A DNA stretch of 64,000 bases from Parasponia andersonii (lineage: Eukaryota > Streptophyta > Magnoliopsida > Rosales > Cannabaceae): NCBI GenBank assembly GCA_002914805.1, contig JXTB01000288.1, positions 371,935 through 435,934 of the forward strand. Reading direction: 5' to 3'. The translations under genes were made by a program, and so were the position numbers. Under the pieces are notes generated by a model. That model was not told the DNA's origin. It was given only the letters and a program-made list of their open reading frames with translations, and ran no database searches. This document shows, piece by piece, positions 46,061-57,030 of this stretch. Positions within the stretch are counted from its first letter, which is position 1. Each line of letters starts with the position of its first letter.

Positions 46061-49000
46061 AACAAAATAATAAAAACATAAATAATTTGTTTAGTGTTGC
46101 TTTATGGGAATACGAATTTTTTTTTTTTTTTTCAAATTTCATTAGAAAAGTTGTAAACAATTATTTGACTAAGTACAACTATTTTCTTTTTACGTTACAA
46201 AAAATTACTTTAACAATTTATTTTTTCTTTGTACATTCATTATATTCCAAAAATACTCTACTCCTTTTTAGTTTGTCAATTTCTTATTTTATTGTACTAA
46301 ATTGGAAGAATAAAAGTGGGGCTAACTATGATTAAATCAATTTTTTTTATATTTATCTAATTTTGAATTGTCTTTTTAAATTTTAAATTCTTTTCTTTAA
46401 TTTTTGTATTTAATTATCCATATCATGTTATTTTTGTTTCATTGTTTCTTCTTTTCATATATTTTATTTTTCTCAAAAAGATAAATATAAAGATTATTGT
46501 TGCATATTTTTTTCTCCTTTTTTTTTTTTTACATATATGATATATATATATATAATTGTAATCTAGTAAGTATTTTTTTTAGCGGTTAGATTATCGTATC
46601 CAACGGTTATAATAAAATACATGAAAGACATGTATCGTTAATATTATTTCTCTCTAATTTTTTAATATAAAAAAATATACAAAAGATTTTTTCATTACTT
46701 GTTTATCAAAAGTACTAAACACCTATTATTATTATTATGTATAGGTAAAAAAAAAACTTATTATATATATATATTATAAAAAATACTAAACACTGTTGAG
46801 TCTAATTTTCTATTTCTAAATTCTAAGATATATACATATAAATCATAATTTAAATTCTTTTTTCGCTGCATTTTTTTAAAATTTCCTTTTATCTTATGTG
46901 TATATACTTCATGTATTATGATGACATCTTCTATTAATAAAATTGTATATTTTGTCCTGAAAAGCAAATTGCATATTTTTATGATTTTGAAGGGGAAAAA
47001 AAATCTTCCTTCTACGGTTTAAGCGATTTCCTTCCCTTTCTTCTTCTTATTTTTTTTTTCCCCTTGTGTTTTGTTGGCATTCTCATCGAATAGCTATATC
47101 TAATGGGTGATTTTTTTTTATTGCTACGACAACATGAATAACACGAGACAATAAAGCTGTTACCTAGGCTTTTTTTTTTTTTTCAATATATGAATTTATA
47201 GTCCACTTTGTTTTCTCATCTATTTTGATAAGATTACCAATGTGCTAATACTTACAATTTATGCATATCTTTGGTTATTTACGTCCTCAGATATTTCAGT
47301 TACTATTGTTATTCCTATAAAAGAGGTGGCGAACTTTGACATCAGTGTATTCAATTCTTAGGTTATTCTTTTTGGTAATACTAATTAAGGATAAAATTAT
47401 AAAATTATGAATATACTAAATCTAATTATTGAAGAATTTAGAACTTCTTTTTTCATTATTATTCAACTTGGTCTTTTGACTCATTTGTTATTATAAGGAG
47501 ATCTATTTTTTCTTTATCCAAATTTGAAAGAAGAAATTTGATTTTCATGGTAATTTTCAAAACAATTGAAAATTTTAAAATTTTAAAATTGTTTGAAAAA
47601 TAGATTTTAAAAAATATCATTTTTTATTAATTAATAAGATACTTAAAATAATCAATCAAGTCACTTAGTTAACTTGAGTTGTCATCTTGAGCATCATTGA
47701 AAAAATGTTAATATTGAATAAAAATAATATTTTTCTAAATATTTATTAAAATGTTATTTTTTTAAAAAAATTTAAAAATGATATTTTTCTAAATCAATCC
47801 GATGTTTTTCAAAAAATTCATCTCATATTCTAAAATTTTTCAATTTTTAGTACTTTGTACTTAGAATTTTGTGAAAACCCAATTTTAAACATCGACGAGC
47901 CACCTCTTTTTTTTACTTTCATCTCTTTGTCTCTCTTCCAAATAAATCTCTCTTAAAAATTTTAAAACTAAGCACTTTCTTACCATATTCTCTCTTAATC
48001 TTTCTAATTCCAAAATTGGCTATCAATGAAAAAAATAAAGTGAAATTTCTTTTCTACCTATTAGTTTTGAAAATGTTCTAATAATTTGTCCTCAACCTTT
48101 CGCTTTCTTGACAAAAATTCATATCATAATCAAGATAGAGGGATTAAGTTTTTGAGATTTGAAATATTAATAATTTTATATTTCTCTTTGAAAGATGAAC
48201 TAATTTTTTTAGTTTCTTAAGAACTAGAGAGAGATAGAGTTTTTGAATTAATTTTTAGGGTTCTTTGTGAATTAAGATTTTAGAATTCTTAAATTATGAT
48301 TTAGGGTTCTTGAGAGATAGTTGGAATTGGGATTTACAATATTTTTTTCGATGACTATTAAAACTTTATTTAAATAAAAATAAATTGATTGCATGAGAAT
48401 TTTTATTTCTTTAGATGATTTGCTTATTAGTTGTGTTTAACGGATGTGTGTAAAAAATAAAATACTTAAGAAAGAAAATTCTAAATCTTTAATATTGTTT
48501 ATGTTTATTTATATTATTTTATATAAGATCATTTATGTTATTTTAACAATTAGTAAATGAGTAGTGGAAGGAATGAAAAAAAATAAAAAAAAATAAAAAA
48601 AATGATGATAGACCCACCCATAATATAATTAAATAGAGACAATAACATGAGGTAGGGAATCATAACATTCTATGATTGCCCCGAATTTTCCAAAGAAATC
48701 TTTCTTTTCTGTTCCTTTCATCCCACACCCTTCATTTTAAAAAAATAAAAATGAAATATATCTCCATCGAAAAATCTATATAGAAAAGCCACTATTAAAT
48801 ATATCTGTATCTAAAATCTAAATAGAAAAGCCATTAACTTGAATTGTTTAGTCACATTTAAGTATATATTTCACATGCTCACTGTACTATACATAACGTT
48901 AGAATTTTTCTTCCTTTTCTTCAAAGGAAATATAAGAAAACCAAATAGATTATATTCAATCGCTGGTTTGTCCATTTGTCAGAGTTTTCAACAAATGATT

Positions 49001-49150
49001 ATTGGAACAATTTGTTTATTAGATAAGAAAGAGAAAATTACGTGGGCGAACTCGATGTCTAGGGTTTCACGTATACCGAAATGCTATCATTATTCCCACA
49101 CTGACTAGAACTAGACTAAACTTAACGCTTCCATTTATAAAAAGGGGTCT
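46061..49150. other. Intergenic, upstream of copy B
   Basis: Very AT-rich. Holds MITE member 4 and poly-T and poly-A tracts. Between about 48990 and 49080 it resembles the 90 bases just upstream of copia 3 (26555-26645), which suggests the duplication that made copies A and B extends this far. No gene recognised. Confidence 0.5.
46555..46760 (-). mobile_element. MITE, family member 4 (inverted)
   Basis: The reverse complement shows the family core: GTATTTTTTTTAGCGGTTAG at the left corresponds to CTAACGACTAAAAAAATAC in member 2, followed by the complement of CATCATTATAACCGTTGG-like and CATGTATTTTCATAC-like strings. The right end TGTATAGGTAAAAAAAAAAC mirrors the usual left end. It is more diverged than the others. 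Confidence 0.55.
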
Positions 49151-50471
49151 TGCTCATTAGTATTCACCATTATAATTCTTACCTTTTTTCAGATTGAATT
49201 GCTTGTAAGGTCAGCATTTGTATAGCTAAGCCCAGCTTGTAAGGTCAGCATTTGTATAGCTAAGCCCTAAAGATAATTGTAACTAATTGTAAAATTAGTT
49301 ACAGGGTTCTTGAGAGTATGTGAACAATGTAATCTTCTGCAGCATTATTGGATGGTATTATTGGATTGACTCCCTAGTAGTTCTTTCTTCTGGATGTAAG
49401 CTTTCGAAGTCAAACCACGTTAATTTGTGTTTCTTTGTTTTTTTTTAACTCTATTTTTTGTTTTGAATTGATATAAGCCTTGAGTTTTTCATTATTTCTT
49501 GAGAAAGCTCCTTCTATTAGTGACGAAAAAAATATAACAAGTATATACCAAAATAAATCACTATGTTTCTACAAAGCTTGATGGAAAAATTTATAATAAA
49601 GAATAATTTCAGGCTATAGCAGTTGAAGAAGACAGTCGTACTGGTGCAATAGGTATTGAAGGACAAGAAGAAGCTCATTGTATTATGAAAGACCCATATA
49701 AAAAAGATTCACTTGACAAGGCTCAAATTGTACTCATTTTGAGTCTGGGCAATCACATTCCTCGAAAGGTGGCTAAAAAGAAGATTGTTGCTAGTAAATG
49801 TGTCAAGCTAAAAGCTATTTACATGAAAAAGTTGTTGACAAATTGTCTCTACCTGAAGCAAAACAATTGTATTCGTTTAAGATGAAGCTAAGGAAGACGA
49901 TGGAGAGCATGCAGATAATTTTAATAGGTCGATTTTTTATTTGAAAAACATTGAAGTCCAAGTAAAGGATGAAGATCAGGAATCTTCTACTATCAAGCTT
50001 TCTTCCACCATCTTACACCAACTTCGTAGACATAATTATCTATGAAAGAGTTTCATTAACTCTTGATGAAGTACTTCACGGTGCCCTGAATTCCAAATTA
50101 AAGAAAGCTCGATTAAAAACTTCAATGTTAGAGGAAAATTTGATAAAAGAGATAGAAAAAGGGAAGAAACAATCAATATCAAGCCCATATTCAAAAGAAA
50201 GTGTTTCAATTGTCATAAAGAAGGGCATTTTATCAAAGATTGTCCTAAGAAAAAGTCTAAGAAGAAAGAAAAAAAGTTGACTAAGAAGATGTGTCGATTG
50301 CATTTGATGGTTATGAAAGCCCTAAGTTTCTTATTGTTGCTATTTAGAGAAACGAATCAGAATGGATGCATGACTTAGAATGACCTTTCACATGTGTCCA
50401 ATAACAGATTGGTTTGTTAACTTGCAAAAATTTGACGAAGGAAAAGTATTAACAACAATAACATAGCATAG
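49150..50471 (+). mobile_element. Copia remnant 4, 5' part (LTR, gag, protease start)
   Basis: An LTR-like tract (about 49150-49440) ends near the string TCAAACCACGTTAATTTGTG, typical of Tnt1/Sire-like plant LTR ends. Gag fragments follow (49685-49885, 49969-50280), with a CCHC knuckle near 50205 in another frame, CFNCHKEGHFIKDCPKKK. The protease region follows near 50360 (WMHDLE, active site lost) and runs to the gypsy insertion point. Sequence that fits its continuation (KGIGTTKLKM) resumes at about 56937. Confidence 0.65.
49201..49268. repeat. 34-bp tandem duplication
   Basis: GCTTGTAAGGTCAGCATTTG plus TATAGCTAAGCCCA is present twice in a row, essentially identical, inside the LTR-like part of copia remnant 4. 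Confidence 0.9.
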
Positions 50472-51110
50472 TATCACTGACTCTAGTCTTAAAGTAGACA
50501 ATCGTGCAGTACTTAGCACGGCCCGTTGCACTAAGTCAGGCTACCAATACTTAAGAAAGATATTTAGAATAAGATGTGAGACAAAGTGGCAAAGGATAAG
50601 GGAGTTTGAGTGAATAAAAGTTTTATATTACTCTTCAAATACTTTAAACTTTTAAAATAGGACTTATGTACAAATAAATCCAAAGGTTATTTTATATAGG
50701 TAAAGCCTAAACTAACTAATGATTATGATCGTACTAAGTGGCATGATCTTACAAATGATCTAGAATTTTCCCAAATAGAATCACAATATCCACAAAAATA
50801 TTTACACGGAAAAATCTAGAACAAGTATAGCCTAGATCCTTCCAGGAGGTTTACCTACCATCTTAGCTCTTCTAAGTCATTCTTGGAGCTTCTAGGACTA
50901 TCTCAAGCTATCTAATACCAACTGGCCTTGTCTAGAGCTTTCTAGAACTTAGTAATATTAACTAGAGTCTTTAAGCATAGCCAAGACTTTTTTTAATCAT
51001 TCTAGAAGTATCCACCATATTTTAAGGTCTTCCATCATCCTCTTAAGTGAGCAGGTAATGTAGAGGGTCCTAGGACCATAGGGCAGCAACCAAATGGGCG
51101 GGGCATAATA
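50472..51110 (-). repeat. 3' LTR of the chromovirus
   Basis: Starts TATTATGCCCCGCCC in element orientation next to the purine tract and ends TGATA. It aligns with 56277-56931 throughout (shared AGTGGCATGATCTTACAAAT and GATCATTCTAGAAGTATCC-type strings), with moderate divergence. Confidence 0.85.
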
Positions 51111-51527
51111 CCCTCCCCCACTTGACGTCCCCGTCGTGCCATTAGTTTTCAACAGCTCGATATGGTCTTTAAATTGCCACAAGACATTCTCATGCTCCCA
51201 GCTAGCTTTGGTCTCAGGCAAATTCTTTCATTTCACTAAGTATTCTCGATAATTAGGCATACCACGTTGGCGGATAAAGTGATCAGCTTGAATAACTATT
51301 ACCTCCTTATCAAAAGAGGTTACCACCGCAGTAAGAGTCCTTTTAGACTCATCCATTGAAGGATCTTTCTCATCTCCATGGTATGGTTTTAGCATGCTTA
51401 TATAGAAGACAAGAAATATCTTCAACTTGGCAGGAAGTTGAAGCCTATAGGAGATTTTTTCCACACGCTTGAGCACCAGGAATGGACCTTCATACTTATA
51501 TACTAACCCTTTGTGCACCTTTTTCAA
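50997..51527 (-). pseudogene. Chromovirus integrase C-terminus and chromodomain
   Basis: Frame 51228-51527 reads LVYKYEGPFLVLKRVEKISY and LPAKLKIFLVFYISMLKPYH, the integrase C-terminal GPY/F-like module. The chromodomain follows: ADHFIRQRGMPNYREYLVK, a stop, then NLPETKASWEHENVLWQFKD (50997-51221). The aromatic and acidic pattern of a chromodomain is visible. It overlaps the start of the 3' LTR. Confidence 0.75.
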
Positions 51528-51920
51528 GGTCTTGAATTATTGGGGCAGTAATTTAAGAAGGACTAATTCTCTCTCTTAGTATTCAACATGCCTCATCTTT
51601 TTGTCGGCCCACTTCTTCATTCTCTTAGAAGCTTTGTTCATATAGGCTTTAGCCAACTCCACATGCTTATGCCTGTCTTAGCAAACTTGAAAGCTGTCGG
51701 ACTCTTCCTACCGTAATTCATCGCTAAGACATGTGGAGTTATAGATTGTTGACCTATGACTATCTCAAAGGGACTTTTACTTGTGGACTTGTTCCTTTGG
51801 AGGTTAAACGAAAGTTAGATCACATCAAGTAATTTTACCTGATCTTTTTGTTTAGCATTCACAAAAGTGCCTTAAGTATAGCTCCAGTAAGGCATTCACT
51901 CTCTCTGTCTAGCCAACATT

Positions 51921-52196
51921 TTAGAGGTGAAAGCTAGTAAAAAAATTCAAGTCTGAACCTATCAACTTGAACAATTCCATCCAAAATCTTCCAGTGAAAC
52001 AGGGGTCCCGATTACTCACTATGTTCGACAGAACATCCCAAAACTTCAAGACATACTTCACAAAGAGCCGTGCAGTCTTATCAGTAGGACAACCGAATGA
52101 AGCACATATAAAGGTAGCATATTTGTCGAAACGATCAACTGCTAGTATAACGCTGCCAAAGCCCTTTGACTTAGGCAGACTAATGATAAAATCCAT
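51921..52196 (-). pseudogene. Chromovirus integrase core
   Basis: Reads MDFIISLPKSKGFGSVILAV, DRFDKYATFICASFGCPTD and SNRDPCFTGRFWMELFKLIG. These are the first and second acidic catalytic regions of gypsy integrase (D in MDFI, D in SNRD). Flanking zinc-binding and distal parts are in other frames. Confidence 0.75.
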
Positions 52197-52485
52197 GGAA
52201 ACATTCTCTCACGGCCTCTTAGGAATAGGGAGAGGTTCCAATAATTTTTCCAATGATTGTTACTCTATTTTATCTTATTGGCATACAAGACAAGTTTTAT
52301 ATAGGCCTTTACATTTTCCCTCAACTGAGGCTAATAATAGATAGCTTTGATAAGAGTATGAGTGCATTTCTCATATAGGTGACCAGCCCACAAGAAATTA
52401 TGGCACTCTTTGATAAGCTCTTTTCTTAAGTTCCTCAACTTAGGCACATAGAGTCGATTGTCTTTAGCATAGAGAAGTCTGTTGC

Positions 52486-52800
52486 TCAGCCAAAAGCATC
52501 TTGTCTTTCCTCTTTCACTAGAGGCAGTAGGCTCTTTACAAGAACATCGTATTCTAGTCTTTCTTTGATTTTCTCCATCAATGTGCTATTAGGCCTACTT
52601 AAGGTGGCCAACTTTACCTTTTTACTTAGAGTGCTTGCTACTATATTAGCCTTCTCAGGTTTGTATTCAAGTCTATAGTCGAATTCTGATAAGAAGTCTT
52701 GCCATTGAGCTTGCTTAGGACTTAACTTCTTTTGAGTCGTATTTTCATTAGTTTGGTTGGCAATGATATATATACACCTATAACTACTGTGGTAAAGCAT
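52486..52800 (-). pseudogene. Chromovirus RNase H, distal part
   Basis: Reads TQKKLSPKQAQWQDFLSEFD and YRLEYKPEKANIVASTLSKK, the usual end of gypsy RNase H (family DALSRR). The proximal half lies beyond an insert of about 700 bp. Confidence 0.75.
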
Positions 52801-52809
52801 TCATGTTTA

Positions 52810-53505
52810 ACTGCTCAACAAAAGCCCTCACATTTTAAGTCTTCAATAAGAAAAGAAAGGAAAAATGAATATTGTAGGGGTAGGTGAAGTAGTGGTGGGA
52901 GGTCAAAGGGTGATATATGGCACGAATCATAGAATTACTCTTTACGTGATAGAGATTACTGATCAGGGACGCCATGGTATATATACTATTCTAAGGATAT
53001 ATACTGTTCTAAAAATATTTATTGACTAAATCTTACTTTAGTTTTTTTATTAACTCTCTTTTTCTTTTTCTTTTTCTTTTTTTCTTTAGGAACATGCACA
53101 TATGTGGCATTTAATGATTTGTTAAGAATGTTGATCACCAAAAAAATGAGATTTGATGTACCAGCTTTTTCAGTAGACTATCTAATATAAAATACCTACC
53201 CTCTCGATTTTGAAATGAACATAGGTATCCTTTTCTTGAGAAAGGATAAAATTAAGAACTTGGTTATCGAATAGGGCATTGCCATGGAGAATCTGTGGAC
53301 TTTTATTTGCCCTAAACCACCATTACATATATGTAATTTTTTTTTGTAATAGTAACCTATTTGTGTTTTTTAATTTTCTATATGTTTATGAGAATCGTGT
53401 GTTTTGTGGTAGTTCCTTCAACCCAAAATCTTTCCTTTCCAAGAAGTAGAGTTGCTTCTTCGTAACTTGGCTGATATCACTGATGCATTGGTAGAAGGTC
53501 CCCTT
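52810..53505 (+). other. Unidentified insert in the chromovirus RNase H
   Basis: RNase H is continuous on both sides but broken here. The insert has plus-strand exon-like frames: from ATG 52865 MNIVGVGEVVVGGQRVIYGT then NHRITLYVIEITDQGRHGIY, a pyrimidine tract ending CTTTAG near 53090, then GTCTYVAFNDLLRMLITKKM and, near 53415, FPFQEVELLLRNLADITDAL. The layout suggests a captured gene fragment with intron, but I do not recognise the product. Confidence 0.4.
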
Positions 53506-53699
53506 ACAATCATATCTTTTTCTTGCACTGTATAGCATCTCTCAGTGTCATTGAGCTTGTAGTTTTCATAAGTAATAGGATACCCCTTTTGCATTAATGC
53601 ACCACTAATAGCAAAGTCAGAGGCATCCGTGTGGAGCTTATATGCCTTAGAGTGTTTAGGCAAGCTAAGAACAAGCTCCTCGCTCACCACCCTTTTCAA
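53418..53699 (-). pseudogene. Chromovirus RNase H, proximal part
   Basis: Reads VVSEELVLSLPKHSKAYKLH, TDASDFAISGALMQKGYPIT and YTVQEKDM, then leaves the family at the insert. TDASD carries the first catalytic Asp. Confidence 0.75.
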
Positions 53700-53952
53700 G
53701 TCTTTGAATGAGGCTTGCTTGACACTCGAGTGTACACTCCTAAGACTTGTTCTTTTTGAACAAGTTAGTAAGTAGGGCTGCTCTTGCCTAGTAGCACTTG
53801 ATAAATCATATATAGTAGTTCACAAGTCTGAGGAAGGATCTTAATTCAGACACCTTAGTGGGAGGTTTTCATTCTTAAATGACTTGCACCTTGGTCTCAT
53901 CTATCATAAGCTTACCATCCAAAATCTTATGCCTTAGGAACATCACTTCCCC

Positions 53953-54600
53953 TTAGGCAAAGGAACACTTCTCTTTCTTGATAAATAACCAATTCTCCCT
54001 CAAGATCTCGAACACCTTCCTCAAATGTTCTAAATTCTCTTCTATGGTCTTGCTATAGATAACTATATCATTAAGATAAACTACTATAAACCGATTAAGA
54101 TAAGGATGGAATAGCTTATTTATGAGGGTACAGAAAGTAGTAGGTGCATTAGTAATACCAAACGATATGACTAAGAACTCATAGGCGCTATACTTTGTCA
54201 CGTATGTGGTCTTAGGCTCATCTCCCTCTGCTATGTGTACTTGGTAGTATCCTTGAGCACAGATCAAGCTTTAAGAAGTATCTAGCATTTCCAAGTTGAT
54301 CGAACAAATCAACAATGAGTAGAATGAGGTACTTATTCTTTACCGTCTCCTTATTAAGAATCTAATAATCAATGCACATCCTTAGTGAGTCATTCTTTTT
54401 TTTTTTTCTATAACAATACTGGGGCACTGAAAAGAGCTTTAGAAGGCCTGATGAAACCTGCATCAAGTAACTCTATAAGTTTTTTTCCAGAGTTTTGTCA
54501 ACTCCAGAGGGGCCATTCGATAAGGATTCATTGTAGGCGGTCTCATGCCGAGCTCAAGCTCGATTTTATGATTCACCTCTCTCCTAGGTGAAAGTTGCTT
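53953..54600 (-). pseudogene. Chromovirus reverse transcriptase
   Basis: Frame 53953-54267 reads GYYQVHIAEGDEPKTTYVTK, SFGITNAPTTFCTLINKLFH and VVYLNDIVIYSKTIEENLEH. The catalytic Y-x-D-D is YLND: the second-to-last Asp is replaced by Asn, which alone should abolish activity. N-terminal RT pieces continue to about 54600 in other frames. Confidence 0.8.
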
Positions 54601-54899
54601 AGGCAGGGTGTTTCTTAGGCAGGGCGTCAGACATCACATTTTAGAATTCATCCAAGACAACTTGCACCTCTATAGACAAGTTATCTTAAGGTTCTAACTC
54701 TTTATCATCGTGCTCCTTAAGGATGGCTAAGTAACTCTTTTTTTCCCTTCTTAAGCTTTTCTTGAATTGAAGTGTAGAGAATATTTTATTTCCCGCTTTC
54801 ATGGACCACTCCATTGGTACCACACAAACTTTTTCACCATTTATGATGCACATAGAGTTAGCAAAAAGAACAGGAAATGCCTGACTATATCAAGAAATT

Positions 54900-55822
54900 C
54901 CAAATCAAACACCACCGTAAAATCGTCCATTGGCATTACTGATAAGTGAAGTTGGCCAGCACATGCACTCAAGCCAGCCTTGTCACCATGAGCAACCCTA
55001 TGGATGGGGCGTGCTGCTAAGTTTATTACCTTGAGAGAGACTCCTTAATTGGTCAATAACAAGCCCAACCACCTAGCTTTCTCAATAGAGACAAAGTTGT
55101 GGGATGGACCCATACCAACCAAAGCTTTGGTAGCCTTACCATTGATTGTTGCATCTACAAAGAGTAAGTCTTTAGCTTATGACTTAGGGGCCGATTGCAA
55201 GGCGTTGAGGAGTTATAAGGAGCTAACACGTATATCACCATTTTTCCCATCATATCTTTCTTGGCTTGGCTCAGAGGCAATTAAGGCATTGAGAGCTTTC
55301 TTCTTGGGACACTCACTGTCCAATGTAGCTCATCACAAAAGAAGAACTTGACTCTTGGCTTGCAGAAGTCACGGTCTTCCTTCTCTTTGCTCTTGTCTTT
55401 GTACTTGTAGGAGGAACTATCTTTGTTCTATTTTTCTCTATTTGTTTGATCTCTCCCACTCTTTACTCCACTGCCCTTCTTGTTCTTAGCCTTGGAGGGG
55501 TTTTATTGGTAGAGTAATCAACAAGGCTATTACCTATAATAATCGCATCAACCAAGTCTTGGACATCTCGTTGTTTAAGCTTTAGCTTGGCTGAGTTTTG
55601 AAGGCCATCCATGAATAAGAATAGGGCATCCTTATCTGAAGTGTTAGGAACCTCAAATAAGAGTATGGCAAACTCTTTCACATAATCTCTAACACTACCA
55701 GATTGCTTGAGGTAGCAAAGATAGCCTCTCGCCTCCTCCTCGACATTCTCATAAAAGAATTGCCTCTCAAGCATTCTTTTGAAGTCATCAAAGATGGCTA
55801 TGGTGCACATACTTTGTTGCAT
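54900..55822 (-). pseudogene. Chromovirus gag and protease
   Basis: Frame 55463-55822 is a retrotransposon gag (FDDFKRMLERQFFYENVEEE, RGYLCYLKQSGSVRDYVKEF, LMDGLQNSAKLKL-like). Downstream, near 55340, a CCHC knuckle is readable across a frame change (FFFCDELHW, then ECPKKKALNALIA). Near 55100 the protease reads MGPSHNFVS, where the family has D-x-G-A-S-H-N-F. Confidence 0.7.
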
Positions 55823-56276
55823 CTCTCTATGTCTCTACCTCTATAATAGCATGGCAGTATCAGTTAGATATAAGGTAGCATTACAAATTCTACCGACATC
55901 ATCCATCACACTAGCAGTCTCGAAGTATCGCTCGAGTCCCTATAGGAAGTTCTTGACTTTTTGAGTATTTCGAGTACCATTGAAGGTCTTTGCTTAGGCA
56001 CCTCGACCTTCTTTGCCTCAATGGTCATGGTGGTAATCGCCCCCATGGCCACCGCTTGTTTGCATAATGCAAGATCACCACTCATCTCATCTACTCTAAG
56101 TAAAACATTAGTGAGTTTTCTTTGGAAGAGATCTTATATCTTGGTAATCTTCCAATGAAGGGACTTGATCTCACGTCTTAAGTCGGCCTCTATCCCACCA
56201 AGCACATCTTTGATGCCACTATGGATTCCGTATCCTTAGTCTCCAAACCGTAGCCTCAGTCTCCATACCGTGGTAA

Positions 56277-56931
56277 TGTCACAACCCTAACCTTAAATTA
56301 GATAATCGTGCAATACTTAGCATGGTCTGTTGCACTGAGTCAGCCTATTAACACTTAAGAAAAGGACTTAGAGTAAGTTGTAAGGCAAAGTGACAAAGGA
56401 TAAGAGAGTTTGAATGAATAAAAGTTTTGTATTACTCGTTAAATGCTTATAACTCTCATAAATAGGACTTATGTATAAATAAACCCAATAGTTTTTTTAT
56501 ATATATAAAATCTAAACTAACCAATGGTTATGATCGTGCCAAGTGGCATGATCTTACAAATTGTCTAGAATCTTCCCAAATAAAATAATAATATCTACAA
56601 AGATATTTACATAGAGAAATCTAGAACAAATATGGCCTAGATCTTTCGAGGAGATTCACCCACCATCTTGACTTTTCTAAGTCATTCTAGGAGCTTCTAA
56701 GACCATTTCAAGCTATCTAGTACCGATAACCTTGTCTAGACCCTCTAGGACTTAATAACGCTAACTAGAGTTTTCTAGAATAGCCACGATCTCTCTTGAT
56801 CATTCTAGAAGTATCCCCCATATTCTACGATCTTTCTCCATCCTCTTAGGTGAGTAGTATATGTAGAGGATCTTAGGATAATGAGGCAGCAACACTTAGA
56901 TTTTTGAGAGCCAAATAGGTGGGGTGTAATA
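56277..56931 (-). repeat. 5' LTR of the chromovirus
   Basis: 655 bp, from TATTACACCCCACC to GTTGTGACA. Contains a tract of repeated TCTAGA/TTCTAGAA-like strings, also seen in the 3' LTR. Confidence 0.85.
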
Positions 56932-57030
56932 ATAGACAATAAAAGGGTATTGGAACTACAAAGTTGAAGATGTCAGATGATTATAGCTTTTTGTCATAAC
57001 TAAAAAAGCCAAAGTTACTGACTTTTAATA
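56931..57030 (+). mobile_element. Copia remnant 4, 3' continuation
   Basis: Directly after the chromovirus the plus strand reads KGIGTTKLKMSDDY, which fits the stretch after the active site of copia protease (KGIGT..IKM..G). It restores the interrupted copia of 49150-50471. Copia similarity is lost within about 100 bases. Confidence 0.5.

Larger units (their letters stand above)
50472..56931 (-). mobile_element. Ty3/gypsy chromovirus, decayed, nested in copia remnant 4
   Basis: About 6.5 kb with LTRs at 56277-56931 (5') and 50472-51110 (3'). Domain order on the minus strand is gag, protease, RT, RNase H, integrase and chromodomain, the order of plant chromoviruses. A purine tract AAGTGGGGGAGGG abuts the 3' LTR. 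The flanks CATAG (50467-50471) and AATAG (56931-56935) are a likely target duplication with one change; the exact edge is uncertain by one base. Stops and frameshifts are frequent, the RT motif is mutated, and RNase H is interrupted by a foreign insert. Confidence 0.85.

Noticed and set aside
48839-49108. 89-codon plus-strand frame upstream of copy B
   Set aside because: It falls in the stretch shared with the region upstream of copia 3, where the frame is not preserved, so it is unlikely to be coding.
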